This document shows positions 1-7,828 of a stretch of 15,392 nucleotides of DNA, in pieces. The position numbers and the translations under genes are program-made. The stretch's first letter is position 1. Each line of letters opens with the position of its first letter. The stretch is from Anaerolineae bacterium (GTDB taxonomy: Bacteria > Chloroflexota > Anaerolineae > Anaerolineales > Villigracilaceae). The DNA is taken from the NCBI GenBank assembly GCA_017303735.1, contig JAFLCF010000106.1:1-15392 (forward strand). Direction: 5' to 3'. The notes beneath the pieces are model-generated. The model did no database searches. It had not been told where the DNA came from and saw only the letters and a list, made by a program, of their open reading frames with translations.

Positions 1-577
1 ACCCATTAAGCGGAAACAACTGGAAGATTCCATTTGGCAGCGCTATGGCAGTGAGAACACAGCCTTCGTGCTGGATATGTCTGGCTTTTCTTTGTTGACC
101 CGTAAATACGGAATTGTGCATTACCTTTCCATGATCCGTCGTATGCAGCTCACTGTCGAGCCGATCATTATTAATCATGGCGGGCGCATTATAAAATTTG
201 AAGCAGATAATTGTTTTGCCGTCTTCCCCGAGCCGAGTTCGGCGGCACGTACTGCCATCACCATTCAACATGCACTCGCTGCTTCCAATCTCCTCACCAG
301 TGAAGATATGGACGTGCATGTTGCCATTGGAATTGATTACGGAAAAATCCTGATACTCAACGACGATGATATGTATGGCGACCCAGTCAACCGCGCTTGT
401 AAAATGGGAGAAGACATCGGCAAGGCAGATGAAATTCTCATTTCAAAAGAAGCCATGGATATGATCCCCGAAGAAGCACAGATTCAAGGAAAACTAATTG
501 AAGTAAGTATCGGCGGGTTGACGATGCCCGCATATCAAATTGTTTATCGAACTGACATAGAAGAAGAACAGCAATAA
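1..577 (+). CDS. Class III adenylate/guanylate cyclase-domain protein (5' end missing)
   Basis: The reading frame is open from the left edge (first whole codon at base 2) to TAA at 575-577, giving 191 visible residues; the true start lies outside the window. The visible part is a nearly complete class III nucleotidyl cyclase catalytic domain. It has the first metal-binding Asp in a DMSGF motif (visible residue 25), a second in KFEADN (residue 69), and a YGDPVNRACKM block (about residues 125-135) matching the family's G-x-x-VN-x-A-x-R motif. The transition-state Asn is present, but the usual Arg is Lys. A purine-specifying Lys/Asp pair cannot be confirmed by eye, so cAMP versus cGMP is open, and the Lys could mean low activity. 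The missing N-terminus may hold sensor domains. It converges with gltX and shares its terminator. A GTG at 68 gives a shorter ORF, but the conserved WQRYGSENTAF segment before it shows that is not the start. Confidence 0.85.
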   Translation, partial: PIKRKQLEDSIWQRYGSENTAFVLDMSGFSLLTRKYGIVHYLSMIRRMQLTVEPIIINHGGRIIKFEADNCFAVFPEPSSAARTAITIQHALAASNLLTSEDMDVHVAIGIDYGKILILNDDDMYGDPVNRACKMGEDIGKADEILISKEAMDMIPEEAQIQGKLIEVSIGGLTMPAYQIVYRTDIEEEQQ

Positions 578-606
578 AAAAAACGGAGCGAATGCTCCGT
601 TTTTTT
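578..606. terminator. Bidirectional intrinsic terminator between the cyclase gene and gltX
   Basis: The 7-bp stem ACGGAGC (583-589) / GCTCCGT (594-600) has a 4-base GAAT loop. It is flanked by an A-run on the left and a T-run on the right, so on either strand the hairpin is followed by a U-tract. It begins directly after the cyclase stop codon and ends 3 bases before the gltX stop codon, which fits a shared terminator for two convergent genes. Confidence 0.9.
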
Positions 607-608
607 GC

Positions 609-2090
609 TTACATCTTTTCCAAGATTGCTACTGCATGTTGGATACGCTTCAGGCAAACGTCGCGCCCGATGATCTCCATGCTCTCAAACAACGGCGGGC
701 TGACCTTTTGCCCAGTCACTGCGACACGCAACACACCGAAGACCTGACCGGCATTGAATCCGCTGGCTTCGACATATTCGCGGAAGGGTGGCTCGCTTCT
801 TTCGTGACTGATATCTGGTTGCGCTGCCAGGATCTCATACGCCTTTCGAGCGATCTCTGCCGATTGCTTTGCATCCAATCCTTTGGCAATCAGTTCATCG
901 GGGTTCGGCGAGACTTCATCTTTGAAGAAGAAGGCACCAAATGAAATGCAATCGTCGAGAGTGGTGAGACGCTCGCGAATGAGCGGAATAATTTTCAGCA
1001 GAACATCGTCTTTAACGTTGAGTCCCTCACGGGTGAAGTAAGGCTTGAGGCGGGCTGCCAAGTCTTCGGTCGCCAGGAGGCGGATGTGAGTCGCGTTGAA
1101 GTGATCAAGGCGTTGGAAATTGATTGCAGCCGGAGAGGGCGTCAACGAGTCGATGGTGAAACGATCCACCATTTGAGCCACGGTCATCACATCATCTGCT
1201 GCAACACCCCAACCCATCAGCCCACACCAGTTCAAAACACCTTCGGAGGTAAAGCCAAGGTCTTGCATGTCTTTGACAAAAATGGAATAGCCGTCTTTCA
1301 TGGCATCTGCCGCTTCGCGTTTCGACATTTTGCCCTTGCCACTCGGCTTGAGGAAAACAGAAAGATGCACCCAGGTAGGCTCTTGCCACCCAAATGCACG
1401 GACAATGTTTACGTGCAATGGGAATGTGCCCAGCCACTCTGAACCGCGCATAACATGCGTGATCTTCATCTCATGGTCATCTACCATCGCGGCGAGATGA
1501 TAGGTTGGCAAGCCATCTGTTTTGAGAATGACTTGATCGTTGAGCTGTTTGTTTTCAATGGTGATATCGCCGCGCAGATGGTCGTGAGCAACCGTCACAC
1601 CATCGTGCGGCATCTTGAATCGAATGGTATACGCCTCACCATTGGCAATACGTTTTGCGGCTTCGTCTGGCGCGAGATTTCGGCAAGTGCCATCATAGCG
1701 GGGATTCTCTTTGTTCTTCATCTGCTCCTGACGAACTTTTTCAAGCCGTTCAGGTGTGCAGAAGCAAGGGTAGGCGTGTCCTTTATCGACCAAAGTTTTG
1801 GCATGGGCTTGATAGATCTCGCGCCTCTCGGTCTGACGATAGGGTCCATGAGGTCCACCAATATCTGGACCTTCATCGTAATTCAAACCAAGCCAGCGTA
1901 AGCCATCCATGATCTCCTGTTCAGCGCCAGGGACTGTTCGCTTCAAGTCGGTATCTTCGATACGCAAAATGAACTGCCCACCTGTTTGTTTGGCGAGCAA
2001 GTAGGCATATAAAGCTGTGCGTGCGCCGCCAAGGTGTAAATGCCCCGTTGGCGAAGGCGCAAAGCGAGTGCGAGCTGGCTGAATGGACAA
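609..2090 (-). CDS. gltX: Glutamyl-tRNA synthetase (GluRS)
   Basis: This 493-residue class I aminoacyl-tRNA synthetase is of normal length. It attaches glutamate to tRNA(Glu) in the cytosol. The N-terminus has the FAPSPTGHLHLGGARTAL block (residues 10-27) containing the HIGH-type signature as HLHL, then RIEDTD (43-48). The second ATP-binding signature is KMSKR (254-258). A zinc-site-like pattern is C109-x-C111 and C136, but the His found two residues on in E. coli is Asn138, so metal binding is uncertain. The start is TTG (2088-2090) with AAGGAG 8 bases upstream; an in-frame TAA just before it excludes a longer form. It is the last gene of the leftward cluster, 45 bases after rodA. Whether it also charges tRNA(Gln), as non-discriminating enzymes do, cannot be told from this window. 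Confidence 0.97.
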   Translation of the reverse strand: MSIQPARTRFAPSPTGHLHLGGARTALYAYLLAKQTGGQFILRIEDTDLKRTVPGAEQEIMDGLRWLGLNYDEGPDIGGPHGPYRQTERREIYQAHAKTLVDKGHAYPCFCTPERLEKVRQEQMKNKENPRYDGTCRNLAPDEAAKRIANGEAYTIRFKMPHDGVTVAHDHLRGDITIENKQLNDQVILKTDGLPTYHLAAMVDDHEMKITHVMRGSEWLGTFPLHVNIVRAFGWQEPTWVHLSVFLKPSGKGKMSKREAADAMKDGYSIFVKDMQDLGFTSEGVLNWCGLMGWGVAADDVMTVAQMVDRFTIDSLTPSPAAINFQRLDHFNATHIRLLATEDLAARLKPYFTREGLNVKDDVLLKIIPLIRERLTTLDDCISFGAFFFKDEVSPNPDELIAKGLDAKQSAEIARKAYEILAAQPDISHERSEPPFREYVEASGFNAGQVFGVLRVAVTGQKVSPPLFESMEIIGRDVCLKRIQHAVAILEKM

Positions 2091-2135
2091 AATCGTTTCT
2101 CCTTAAAACCGCCAATTTTGCGGCAATCGATGAAT

Positions 2136-3263
2136 TTAAAACTCGAGCTCTTTCTGGCGCATCACAACAGATTGTACCAAGCCGATGCTAATCATCAGGG
2201 CGGTAAGACCACTACCGCCATAGCTGATAAAGGGCAGCGGCAACCCTGAAACAGGTAACAGGTTCAAATTCATACCAATGTTTACTGCACCTTGGAAAAA
2301 GATCAGGGTGGCAGTCCCGATCGCAAGCATGGCACCTGCTACATCACGTGCTTTTTGCGCTGCACGAATACAGCGCCAAACGATCACACCCAAGATGAGG
2401 ATGATCACCCCTCCGCCTACCATGCCAAACTCCTCGGAGCTGGCAGCAAAAATAAAGTCTGTATGACGCACTTTCAGAAATCGAAGTTGAGTCTGAGACC
2501 CATAACCATATCCCTGACCGTAAACTCCACCGGCTCCTACTGCAATAAGGGCTTGTTGAACGTTGTAACGATTCCCAAATGTATCATCAGGGTTGGGTAC
2601 AACAAAGTTCACAATGCGATCCTGTTGATATTGTTGTAACCCCGGAATCCTCACACCTAGCACAGAAAGCCCAATAACACTGACTAAAAGGATCAAGCCT
2701 ACAACCGCAGCAATCGCAACGTGTTTTACCTGGATTCCATTGACCCAAAGCATGACCGCCAGGATCACAGATAACACCATAACATTACTCAGGTTCGGCT
2801 GGAGCAGAATCATACCGATGATCCACATTGCACGAAAGATTGCGCCAAAGAGCCAGCGAAGGTCGCGGGGTTGGTCGCGGGTAAATTCAAAATAACGTGC
2901 CAAAACAATGAGGGCAACGATCTTTGCAAATTCTGTTGGCTGCAAGAAAAGCACACCTACTTGAAACCAACGTTGAGCACCGAAAGCGGTCTGGCCAAAC
3001 CCTGTTAGCGTCACCAGAAACCCCAGGATAACAAAATGGATCGGTCGATAGAGAGCCAGCCAGTAGCGATAATCGATGGCTGCCAAAATAAAGATCAAAG
3101 CAATTCCGAGAATGGCAAAATACACTTGGCGCGACGTAGATACAAGCAGAACTTCGTTCCCAGCAATCGCTGATTGGATCATGACCACGCCAAAAGCAGA
3201 TGCCAATACGACAGCACCTAAAAGGATGAAATCAAAATTTTTCCAAGAAAGTCCGCGAGACAT
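2136..3263 (-). CDS. rodA: SEDS-family peptidoglycan glycosyltransferase RodA
   Basis: This 375-residue polytopic membrane protein of the SEDS (RodA/FtsW/SpoVE) family polymerises lipid II into glycan strands during side-wall growth, working with PBP2. Family blocks seen are FGAQRW..FLQPTEFAK (94-114), RHTDFIF (266-272) holding the catalytic-type Asp269, SEEFG (276-280), and the C-terminal GLPLPFISYGGSGL block (340-353). About ten hydrophobic segments are visible. RodA is chosen over FtsW because mreBCD and mrdA lie in the same cluster. The loop usually written QPDLG reads QPNLS (155-159), an Asp-to-Asn change. The ATG at 3263 has no Shine-Dalgarno of its own. A well-placed AGGAG lies further upstream before a 15-codon ORF that ends one base before this ATG, so translation may be coupled or the true N-terminus may extend upstream through a frameshift. 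Confidence 0.92.
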   Translation of the reverse strand: MSRGLSWKNFDFILLGAVVLASAFGVVMIQSAIAGNEVLLVSTSRQVYFAILGIALIFILAAIDYRYWLALYRPIHFVILGFLVTLTGFGQTAFGAQRWFQVGVLFLQPTEFAKIVALIVLARYFEFTRDQPRDLRWLFGAIFRAMWIIGMILLQPNLSNVMVLSVILAVMLWVNGIQVKHVAIAAVVGLILLVSVIGLSVLGVRIPGLQQYQQDRIVNFVVPNPDDTFGNRYNVQQALIAVGAGGVYGQGYGYGSQTQLRFLKVRHTDFIFAASSEEFGMVGGGVIILILGVIVWRCIRAAQKARDVAGAMLAIGTATLIFFQGAVNIGMNLNLLPVSGLPLPFISYGGSGLTALMISIGLVQSVVMRQKELEF

Positions 3264-3264
3264 A

Positions 3265-3312
3265 TTAAAAAAACATGGAAGCGACCCGCATGTTTAACGC
3301 AGGTTGTCCCAT
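3265..3312 (-). CDS. Possible 15-codon leader ORF (or displaced 5' end) of rodA
   Basis: Between minE and rodA, AGGAG sits 7 bases before an ATG (3310-3312). The frame reads MGQPALNMRVASMFF and stops at TAA (3265-3267), one base before the rodA ATG. The junction TAA-T-ATG is identical to the minC-minD junction, which supports translational coupling. The last codons cross a run of seven T (3267-3273 in the minus-strand reading). Removing one T would join this frame to rodA, so a sequencing error or slippage is an alternative explanation. The peptide resembles no family I recognise. Confidence 0.4.
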   Translation of the reverse strand: MGQPALNMRVASMFF

Positions 3313-3328
3313 GTCATTTCTCCTAAAA

Positions 3329-3580
3329 TCAACCTGCGCGATGACGCGATGTACTTTTTAATGGGATATCCGCCATAAGACGTTGCTCACGCCCGTCTTT
3401 TTCCAATTCGATGCGAACAGCTTCAGGGTCGATCTCGATATACTTCGAGATGGCTTTGATCAGATCGTCCTTAAGGGATTCCAATTGCCCGGGTGTAAGG
3501 TCAGTACGATCATGAACAAGCACTAATTGCAAGCGTTCCTTCGCGCTGGATGCGCTTCGTTTTCGTGTGAAGAAGTCCAT
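3329..3580 (-). CDS. minE: Cell division topological specificity factor MinE
   Basis: This 83-residue protein is of usual MinE length. MinE stimulates the MinD ATPase and drives the Min oscillation that keeps Z-ring formation at midcell. The N-terminal MDFFTRKR segment is the amphipathic membrane-targeting stretch. AKERLQLVLVHDR (residues 13-25) is the MinD-contact region, and the DLIKAISKYIEIDPE segment (39-53) is the classic topological-specificity domain. The ATG at 3578-3580 lies one base after the minD stop codon (TAA-C-ATG) and is preceded by a GGAAG ribosome site inside the end of minD. The frame is open further upstream, but that extension overlaps minD and has no MinE character, so it was not used. 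It stops with TGA at 3329-3331. Confidence 0.95.
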   Translation of the reverse strand: MDFFTRKRSASSAKERLQLVLVHDRTDLTPGQLESLKDDLIKAISKYIEIDPEAVRIELEKDGREQRLMADIPLKSTSRHRAG

Positions 3581-3581
3581 G

Positions 3582-4379
3582 TTACTTCCTTCCGGCAAGG
3601 CGCTGAATCGTGTTCCACAACCCACTTTGAGGAGCCAGATCCATAAAGGGGACATCATTTCCCTGCAAACGTTTGGCAATATTGCGGAATGCCTGCCCAG
3701 CTCGGCTCTTTCCATCGGTGACGACAGGCGCGCCTCTATTTGAACCGATGATGACGTTTTCATCCTCTGGCACGATACCGATGAGGCGAATACCTAGAAG
3801 ATCAAGAACATCTTCAGCGGAGAGCATATCGTTATTCTTAACCAGAGTCGGATTCAAACGATTAATGATCAGGGATGGATTGCCCTTCTCTTCCGCTTCA
3901 AGGATACCGACGACCCGGTCTGCATCCCGCACCGCACTGACCTCAGGGTTGGTCACTACAAGGACACTGTCTGCAGCAGCAATGGAATTCCGAAAACCGC
4001 GTTCAATACCTGCTGGGGAGTCGATGATGATAAAGTCGGTGTCTGGTCTCAGATCTTTGCAGATGCGAATCATATCAGATGGAGAGACGGCGTTCTTATC
4101 ACGAGTTTGTGCCGCTGGAATCAGGTACATCTCCGGATAATGTTTATCCCGGATCATTGCCTGCTTGAGCTTGCAACGCCCTTCGATCACGTCCACAATA
4201 TCATAGACAATGCGGTTCTCGAGCCCCATCACCACATCCAGATTTCGCAAGCCGATATCGCCGTCAATACAAACGACCCGCTTACCATCCATTGCGAGCG
4301 CAGTGGCTAGGTTGGCAACCGCAGTTGTTTTTCCTACGCCGCCTTTTCCAGAAGTTACAGTGATCACTTGAGCTGTCAT
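3582..4379 (-). CDS. minD: Septum site-determining ATPase MinD
   Basis: This 265-residue ParA/MinD-type ATPase binds the membrane in its ATP form and recruits MinC, or is released by MinE. The deviant Walker A SGKGGVGKTT spans residues 10-19, with signature Lys12 and P-loop Lys17. CIDGDIGLRNLD (37-48) carries the conserved Asp39 and Asp41, and FIIIDSPAG (116-124) is the Walker B region. The C-terminal LWNTIQRLAGRK (254-265) is an amphipathic membrane-targeting helix. The start chosen is ATG 4377-4379, giving MTAQVITVTSGKGG. It follows the minC stop by one base (TAA-T-ATG), with AGGAAA upstream. A 21-residue longer in-frame form would overlap minC and lacks family similarity. Confidence 0.97.
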   Translation of the reverse strand: MTAQVITVTSGKGGVGKTTAVANLATALAMDGKRVVCIDGDIGLRNLDVVMGLENRIVYDIVDVIEGRCKLKQAMIRDKHYPEMYLIPAAQTRDKNAVSPSDMIRICKDLRPDTDFIIIDSPAGIERGFRNSIAAADSVLVVTNPEVSAVRDADRVVGILEAEEKGNPSLIINRLNPTLVKNNDMLSAEDVLDLLGIRLIGIVPEDENVIIGSNRGAPVVTDGKSRAGQAFRNIAKRLQGNDVPFMDLAPQSGLWNTIQRLAGRK

Positions 4380-4380
4380 A

Positions 4381-5091
4381 TTATTTCCTAATTGTGGTTT
4401 CGCCGGTGTGCCAGAGTTCAGCATGTAGTTTGCCTTCACCATTAATGCTGGCGATCTCCGGCTTGGGGTCTTTTTGAGGTTTCAGCATTGCAGAGGATTC
4501 ATCTGCGATGCGCAATTGGTTGGCAGAAAGGTCGAGGGCACAAATAAAAGCAGATCGATCGCCTTTCACACCAGCATGGATCACGCCGCGCACCCGCCCC
4601 CATACAATGACATTGCCCTCAGCAACGATCTCTGCGCCGGGGTTGACATCACCAAAAATAACAATGGTTCCGGGGTACTCGATCCGCGTGCCAGAGCGGA
4701 TGGTCTTCGAAACAAAAAGCGCCGTGTCATTTGAAACTGCCTCGCTGCCATGACGGGCTTCTTCGGGGCGAGGTTTGGAGATGCGGGTTGCCAGCCCAAG
4801 CAATTGTGCTGTTTGTTCCGAAGTTGGCGATTCGCTGATCACTGCCCAAAGGGTAATATTTCTTTCAGATAGCCAGTCACGCAAATCAACAAGGTCATTG
4901 ACCCGCAGCACCTGAGTGCCAACATCCATGGCAAGGCGAGCGCCCTGAAAGAAGGCGGAACGCTCGTTTATCTGAACCATCAACGCATTGCATTGTTCGT
5001 CCCAGGAGGCATCCGCAAAAGTCGCCAGAAGCCCGTCGCGGATGCCTTTGATCTGGACGATGGATTTAATGGATTCCATAGGCGTATTCAT
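4381..5091 (-). CDS. minC: Septum site-determining protein MinC
   Basis: This 236-residue FtsZ-polymerisation inhibitor is recruited to the membrane by MinD. The N-terminal domain (about 1-105) has the expected alternating fold with ALMVQINERSAFFQGARLAMDVG. A linker follows. The C-terminal beta-helix domain (about 122-200) carries the family signature RSGTRIEYPGTIVIFGDVNPGAEI and GNVIVWGRVRG, used for dimerisation and MinD binding. The chosen ATG at 5089-5091 has no clear Shine-Dalgarno, nor does the internal Met5. A TATAAT box ends 17 bases upstream, so a transcript starting there would have a leader of only about 10 bases. It lies 42 bases after mrdA and overlaps minD's ribosome site. Confidence 0.95.
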   Translation of the reverse strand: MNTPMESIKSIVQIKGIRDGLLATFADASWDEQCNALMVQINERSAFFQGARLAMDVGTQVLRVNDLVDLRDWLSERNITLWAVISESPTSEQTAQLLGLATRISKPRPEEARHGSEAVSNDTALFVSKTIRSGTRIEYPGTIVIFGDVNPGAEIVAEGNVIVWGRVRGVIHAGVKGDRSAFICALDLSANQLRIADESSAMLKPQKDPKPEIASINGEGKLHAELWHTGETTIRK

Positions 5092-5108
5092 TCGAGTATT
5101 GAAAAACG

Positions 5109-5137
5109 ATTATACCTGATGCGCCAGCAGAATTCAC
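5109..5137 (-). promoter_or_regulatory. Putative internal promoter upstream of minC
   Basis: On the minus strand an exact TATAAT (5114 down to 5109), preceded by GG, lies in the 42-base mrdA-minC gap. Seventeen bases upstream is GTGAAT (5137-5132), matching TTGACA at only 3 of 6 positions and overlapping the mrdA stop codon. The -10 is strong and the -35 weak. It could give the min-rodA-gltX part of the cluster its own transcript. Confidence 0.5.
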
Positions 5138-7326
5138 GGAGATGGAGCGCCCGCCCCTTGAGCGATATCCAACGCCTTAATATCGAAATACGCCTTTATC
5201 ACCCGCGCCACCATCGGACCAGCCACACTCGCACCTTCGCCGCCGTTATAAGCAAAGGCAACCACTGCAATCTCAGGGTCTTCAAACGGAGCATAGGCTA
5301 TCGTCCATGAATGTGTGGGCCAGGCACCGAACTGGCAGCGATCTGCGGCACGAGCAACATCGTCACAGTATTCCGCAGTGCCTGTCTTCCCAGCTACCGC
5401 AATGGGGAAATCAGCGAACAATTCATTCAGCGTACCAAAGGAGCTATCGGTAACTGTCCGCCTCGTCCCAGCACGGACAGCCGCTATTGTTTCAGGGTTA
5501 ACGATCTTAAAATTGTCCGTCAAAGTACAGTAGGGACCATCACAGGAATATTCCTGGATCAACGATTCAACCGTAATATCCCATTTCATGTTGGGTGTGA
5601 ATGGTGAAATTTGATAACTGCCCTCGGTCTGAAATTCAGTCACCGTAAAATCCTGAGGGTTGAACCACATCGGGATCACATTTCCATCACCATCCGTCAC
5701 CTGCCGGACGACGGTAGGCTGCATCAGTTTTCCATTATTTGCTATCGTTGCGCCAGACATCAAAACCTGCAAAGGGGTTGCGAGGACATATCCTTGCCCC
5801 ACGCTGGCGATATAGGTATCGCCAGTAGACCAGTTCTCGCCGGTGTTGATACGCTTCCATTGCGGATCGGGAATCAAACCATCCTGCTCACCCGGAAGTT
5901 GGATACCAGATTCGGCGTCGTAACCCAATGCACGCGCATATTGCTGGAGACGCTCGATTCCCAAACCTTGCGGAATCTCATCTTCAAAGCCTCCACCCAG
6001 CTTGTAAAAACACACATTGCTGGAATACGCGATGCATTGCAGGAAGCTCAACGCGCCGAAGCCTTCCGGTCGCTGCTCAAAAATGTAATCAACGAACGGA
6101 CGCGTGTTCCGGTCGGTGCAAGGATCGTTGGGATTGAATCGCTCGCACAACAACAACTGTCCGGGAGCCTGTACGATAGAATCCAAGTTAACAACACCTT
6201 CGTTAAAAGCGCCGGTTGCAGTTGAAAGTTTAAAGGTCGAACCAGGCGGGTACTCGGCAGAAATGGCATTATTCAAAAGAGGCTTGCGCGGGTCTTGACT
6301 CAACTGTTCGTAGTAATATGCAGGGATAATGCGGCTCAGACGGTTGTTCTCGTAATTCGGGTACGAGACCATGGCAAGGATCTCACCAGTCTTCGGGTTA
6401 ATCGCAATGATCACGCCGCTCGAAATACGGACCTGCCCAAAGTATGTGTTCCAGAATCGAATTTCCTCCTGCAAGGTTGCCTCTGCAGCAGCTTGCAGAC
6501 GTGTATCAATGGTCAAATACACATTTTTCCCCGGCACAGGTGCAATAGGCGGTTCAAGATTTCGGATCTCCTGCCCAGCCACATCCTCCTGCACCACTCG
6601 CACCCCATTACGTCCTGCAAGAATATCCTGCAAAGAGGTTTCAACACCCGCATAACCGATCTTATCGCGATTGGGAACAAAACCTTTTGCACGTAACTCA
6701 TCCTCAAGCGCAGCTGGGATGGGTCCCAAAAATCCGATGAGATGTGCAGTCAATGAGCCAGTGGGATAATCACGGATCGGCTCGATTTCCACAGTCACGC
6801 CGGGCCAGTCGACCCGTTTCTCTTCTACGATGCGGGCGATCTCTTCAGAGACATTGCATTGGATCTTTACCGGGCTATATGGGGCAAGCGTATCTTGCAA
6901 AGCAACCAATTGGGCAATGCCAGGTCCCGGAACACAGGCAGCAAATAGCTTGGCTTCTTCCAACGATTCATCCGTTACAGGTCCGCCCACTGGAACATCG
7001 ATCAACTCTGAAAGTTCACGATAGATGCGTTGAATATCCGAGTCGTCTACAGGCAAGTTTGCAGGTGTGATGACGACGTTGTATGCGGCAACGTTTCGCG
7101 CAAGGATATAACCGTTGCGGTCATAGATGATTCCACGCGGGGCGGGCACACTGATCTGTTGGGTATAGTTTTCCACCGCCTGGGCACGATATAGATCGAA
7201 ATCGAATACTTGCAGGTTGATCAAACGGATGACAAACCCAGTCAGGGTTAATGCAACCACGACATAGATCAACCCGAGCCGCCACGCTTCGAACCGAACC
7301 GGACGGGAATCTGAACCAGAACTCAT
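5134..7326 (-). CDS. mrdA: Penicillin-binding protein 2 (elongasome transpeptidase)
   Basis: This 730-residue class B PBP is the D,D-transpeptidase partner of RodA for side-wall peptidoglycan. After a short cytoplasmic tail, one membrane anchor (about residues 17-40) leads to an N-terminal pedestal with APRGIIYDRNG (62-72) and a C-terminal transpeptidase domain. The three active-site motifs are present: S363-T-F-K366 (in PPGSTFK), S435-S-N437 and K647-T-G649. The domain is longer than in E. coli PBP2 and contains ten cysteines that fall into close pairs (131/157, 394/403, 431/439, 595/600, 654/664), all in the extracytoplasmic part. The ATG at 7324-7326 with AAGGAG 5 bases upstream is preferred over an in-frame TTG 27 bases further up, which overlaps mreD and lacks a ribosome site. 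The spacing to mreD is 2 bases. Confidence 0.96.
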   Translation of the reverse strand: MSSGSDSRPVRFEAWRLGLIYVVVALTLTGFVIRLINLQVFDFDLYRAQAVENYTQQISVPAPRGIIYDRNGYILARNVAAYNVVITPANLPVDDSDIQRIYRELSELIDVPVGGPVTDESLEEAKLFAACVPGPGIAQLVALQDTLAPYSPVKIQCNVSEEIARIVEEKRVDWPGVTVEIEPIRDYPTGSLTAHLIGFLGPIPAALEDELRAKGFVPNRDKIGYAGVETSLQDILAGRNGVRVVQEDVAGQEIRNLEPPIAPVPGKNVYLTIDTRLQAAAEATLQEEIRFWNTYFGQVRISSGVIIAINPKTGEILAMVSYPNYENNRLSRIIPAYYYEQLSQDPRKPLLNNAISAEYPPGSTFKLSTATGAFNEGVVNLDSIVQAPGQLLLCERFNPNDPCTDRNTRPFVDYIFEQRPEGFGALSFLQCIAYSSNVCFYKLGGGFEDEIPQGLGIERLQQYARALGYDAESGIQLPGEQDGLIPDPQWKRINTGENWSTGDTYIASVGQGYVLATPLQVLMSGATIANNGKLMQPTVVRQVTDGDGNVIPMWFNPQDFTVTEFQTEGSYQISPFTPNMKWDITVESLIQEYSCDGPYCTLTDNFKIVNPETIAAVRAGTRRTVTDSSFGTLNELFADFPIAVAGKTGTAEYCDDVARAADRCQFGAWPTHSWTIAYAPFEDPEIAVVAFAYNGGEGASVAGPMVARVIKAYFDIKALDIAQGAGAPSP

Positions 7327-7328
7327 TC

Positions 7329-7823
7329 CTACTCCTTGATGGGATATACCCAATAAGACAAGTCACGCATTAATGCAAATATAGGGATGGCAAGCAACAT
7401 GTTTAGCAGCAAGCTTGGCAAAAGGATCAAACCCAGCACATCTTCCAATGCGAATGGAGTGCCCAAAAAGCCAAGAACACTATATGTTAGGATTTGAAAG
7501 AAAAGGGTACCAAAAAAAACGACACTAAACATGGCGAGCAGGGGCGCCTGCCAGACACGCCGTTGAAGAATTCGAGCCAGGAATAAGACTCCAAGATACC
7601 CTGCAAATACAACCGGTAAAGGTAGACGGGATATGAATCCCACAAAAAAACAAGTCACTATTCCCCAATGCCATGAGGAATCAACCCTATCCTGTAATGC
7701 CCATGCTGCAAGCAGAACCAGCGGCAGATCGGCGTAGCCGGAAAGAAGTTGAACCTGACTGACTACAGAAGATTGCAAGATCACAGCCAGCCCTAAAAGC
7801 GGGAATGCAATTAAATTTCGCAT
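7329..7823 (-). CDS. mreD: Rod shape-determining protein MreD
   Basis: This 164-residue, very hydrophobic protein of usual MreD length has about five predicted membrane segments. They include the N-terminal LIAFPLLGLAVILQSSV (4-20) and LPLVLLAAWAL (33-43), and the remainder of the chain is mostly hydrophobic up to the C-terminus. MreD is a poorly conserved membrane component of the elongasome that works with MreC; the assignment rests on size, topology and position between mreC and mrdA. The ATG at 7821-7823 starts 5 bases after the mreC stop codon. There is no purine-rich Shine-Dalgarno before it, as the upstream sequence is C-rich on this strand, so reinitiation after mreC is likely. The end abuts mrdA and supplies its AAGGAG site. 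Confidence 0.9.
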   Translation of the reverse strand: MRNLIAFPLLGLAVILQSSVVSQVQLLSGYADLPLVLLAAWALQDRVDSSWHWGIVTCFFVGFISRLPLPVVFAGYLGVLFLARILQRRVWQAPLLAMFSVVFFGTLFFQILTYSVLGFLGTPFALEDVLGLILLPSLLLNMLLAIPIFALMRDLSYWVYPIKE

Positions 7824-7828
7824 GTTAA

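Noticed and set aside
636..1912. Several rightward open frames of 66-148 codons opposite gltX
   Set aside because: They are antisense shadows of a strongly conserved gene, with no family resemblance or ribosome sites.
2091..2135. Small hairpin (GCCGC / GCGGT) with TTTT between rodA and gltX
   Set aside because: The stem is only five pairs with one G-U, and its tail runs into the gltX ribosome site; too weak to call a terminator.
3329..3763. A 144-residue open frame that contains minE
   Set aside because: The part upstream of 3580 overlaps minD and has no MinE similarity; ATG 3578-3580 gives a canonical 83-residue MinE with a TAA-C-ATG junction.
4380..4442. A 21-residue N-terminal extension of MinD
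   Set aside because: It overlaps the minC end and is unlike MinD; ATG 4377-4379 puts the P-loop at the usual position.
7327..7353. TTG start for mrdA, 9 residues longer
   Set aside because: It overlaps mreD and lacks a ribosome site, while ATG 7324-7326 has AAGGAG 5 bases upstream.
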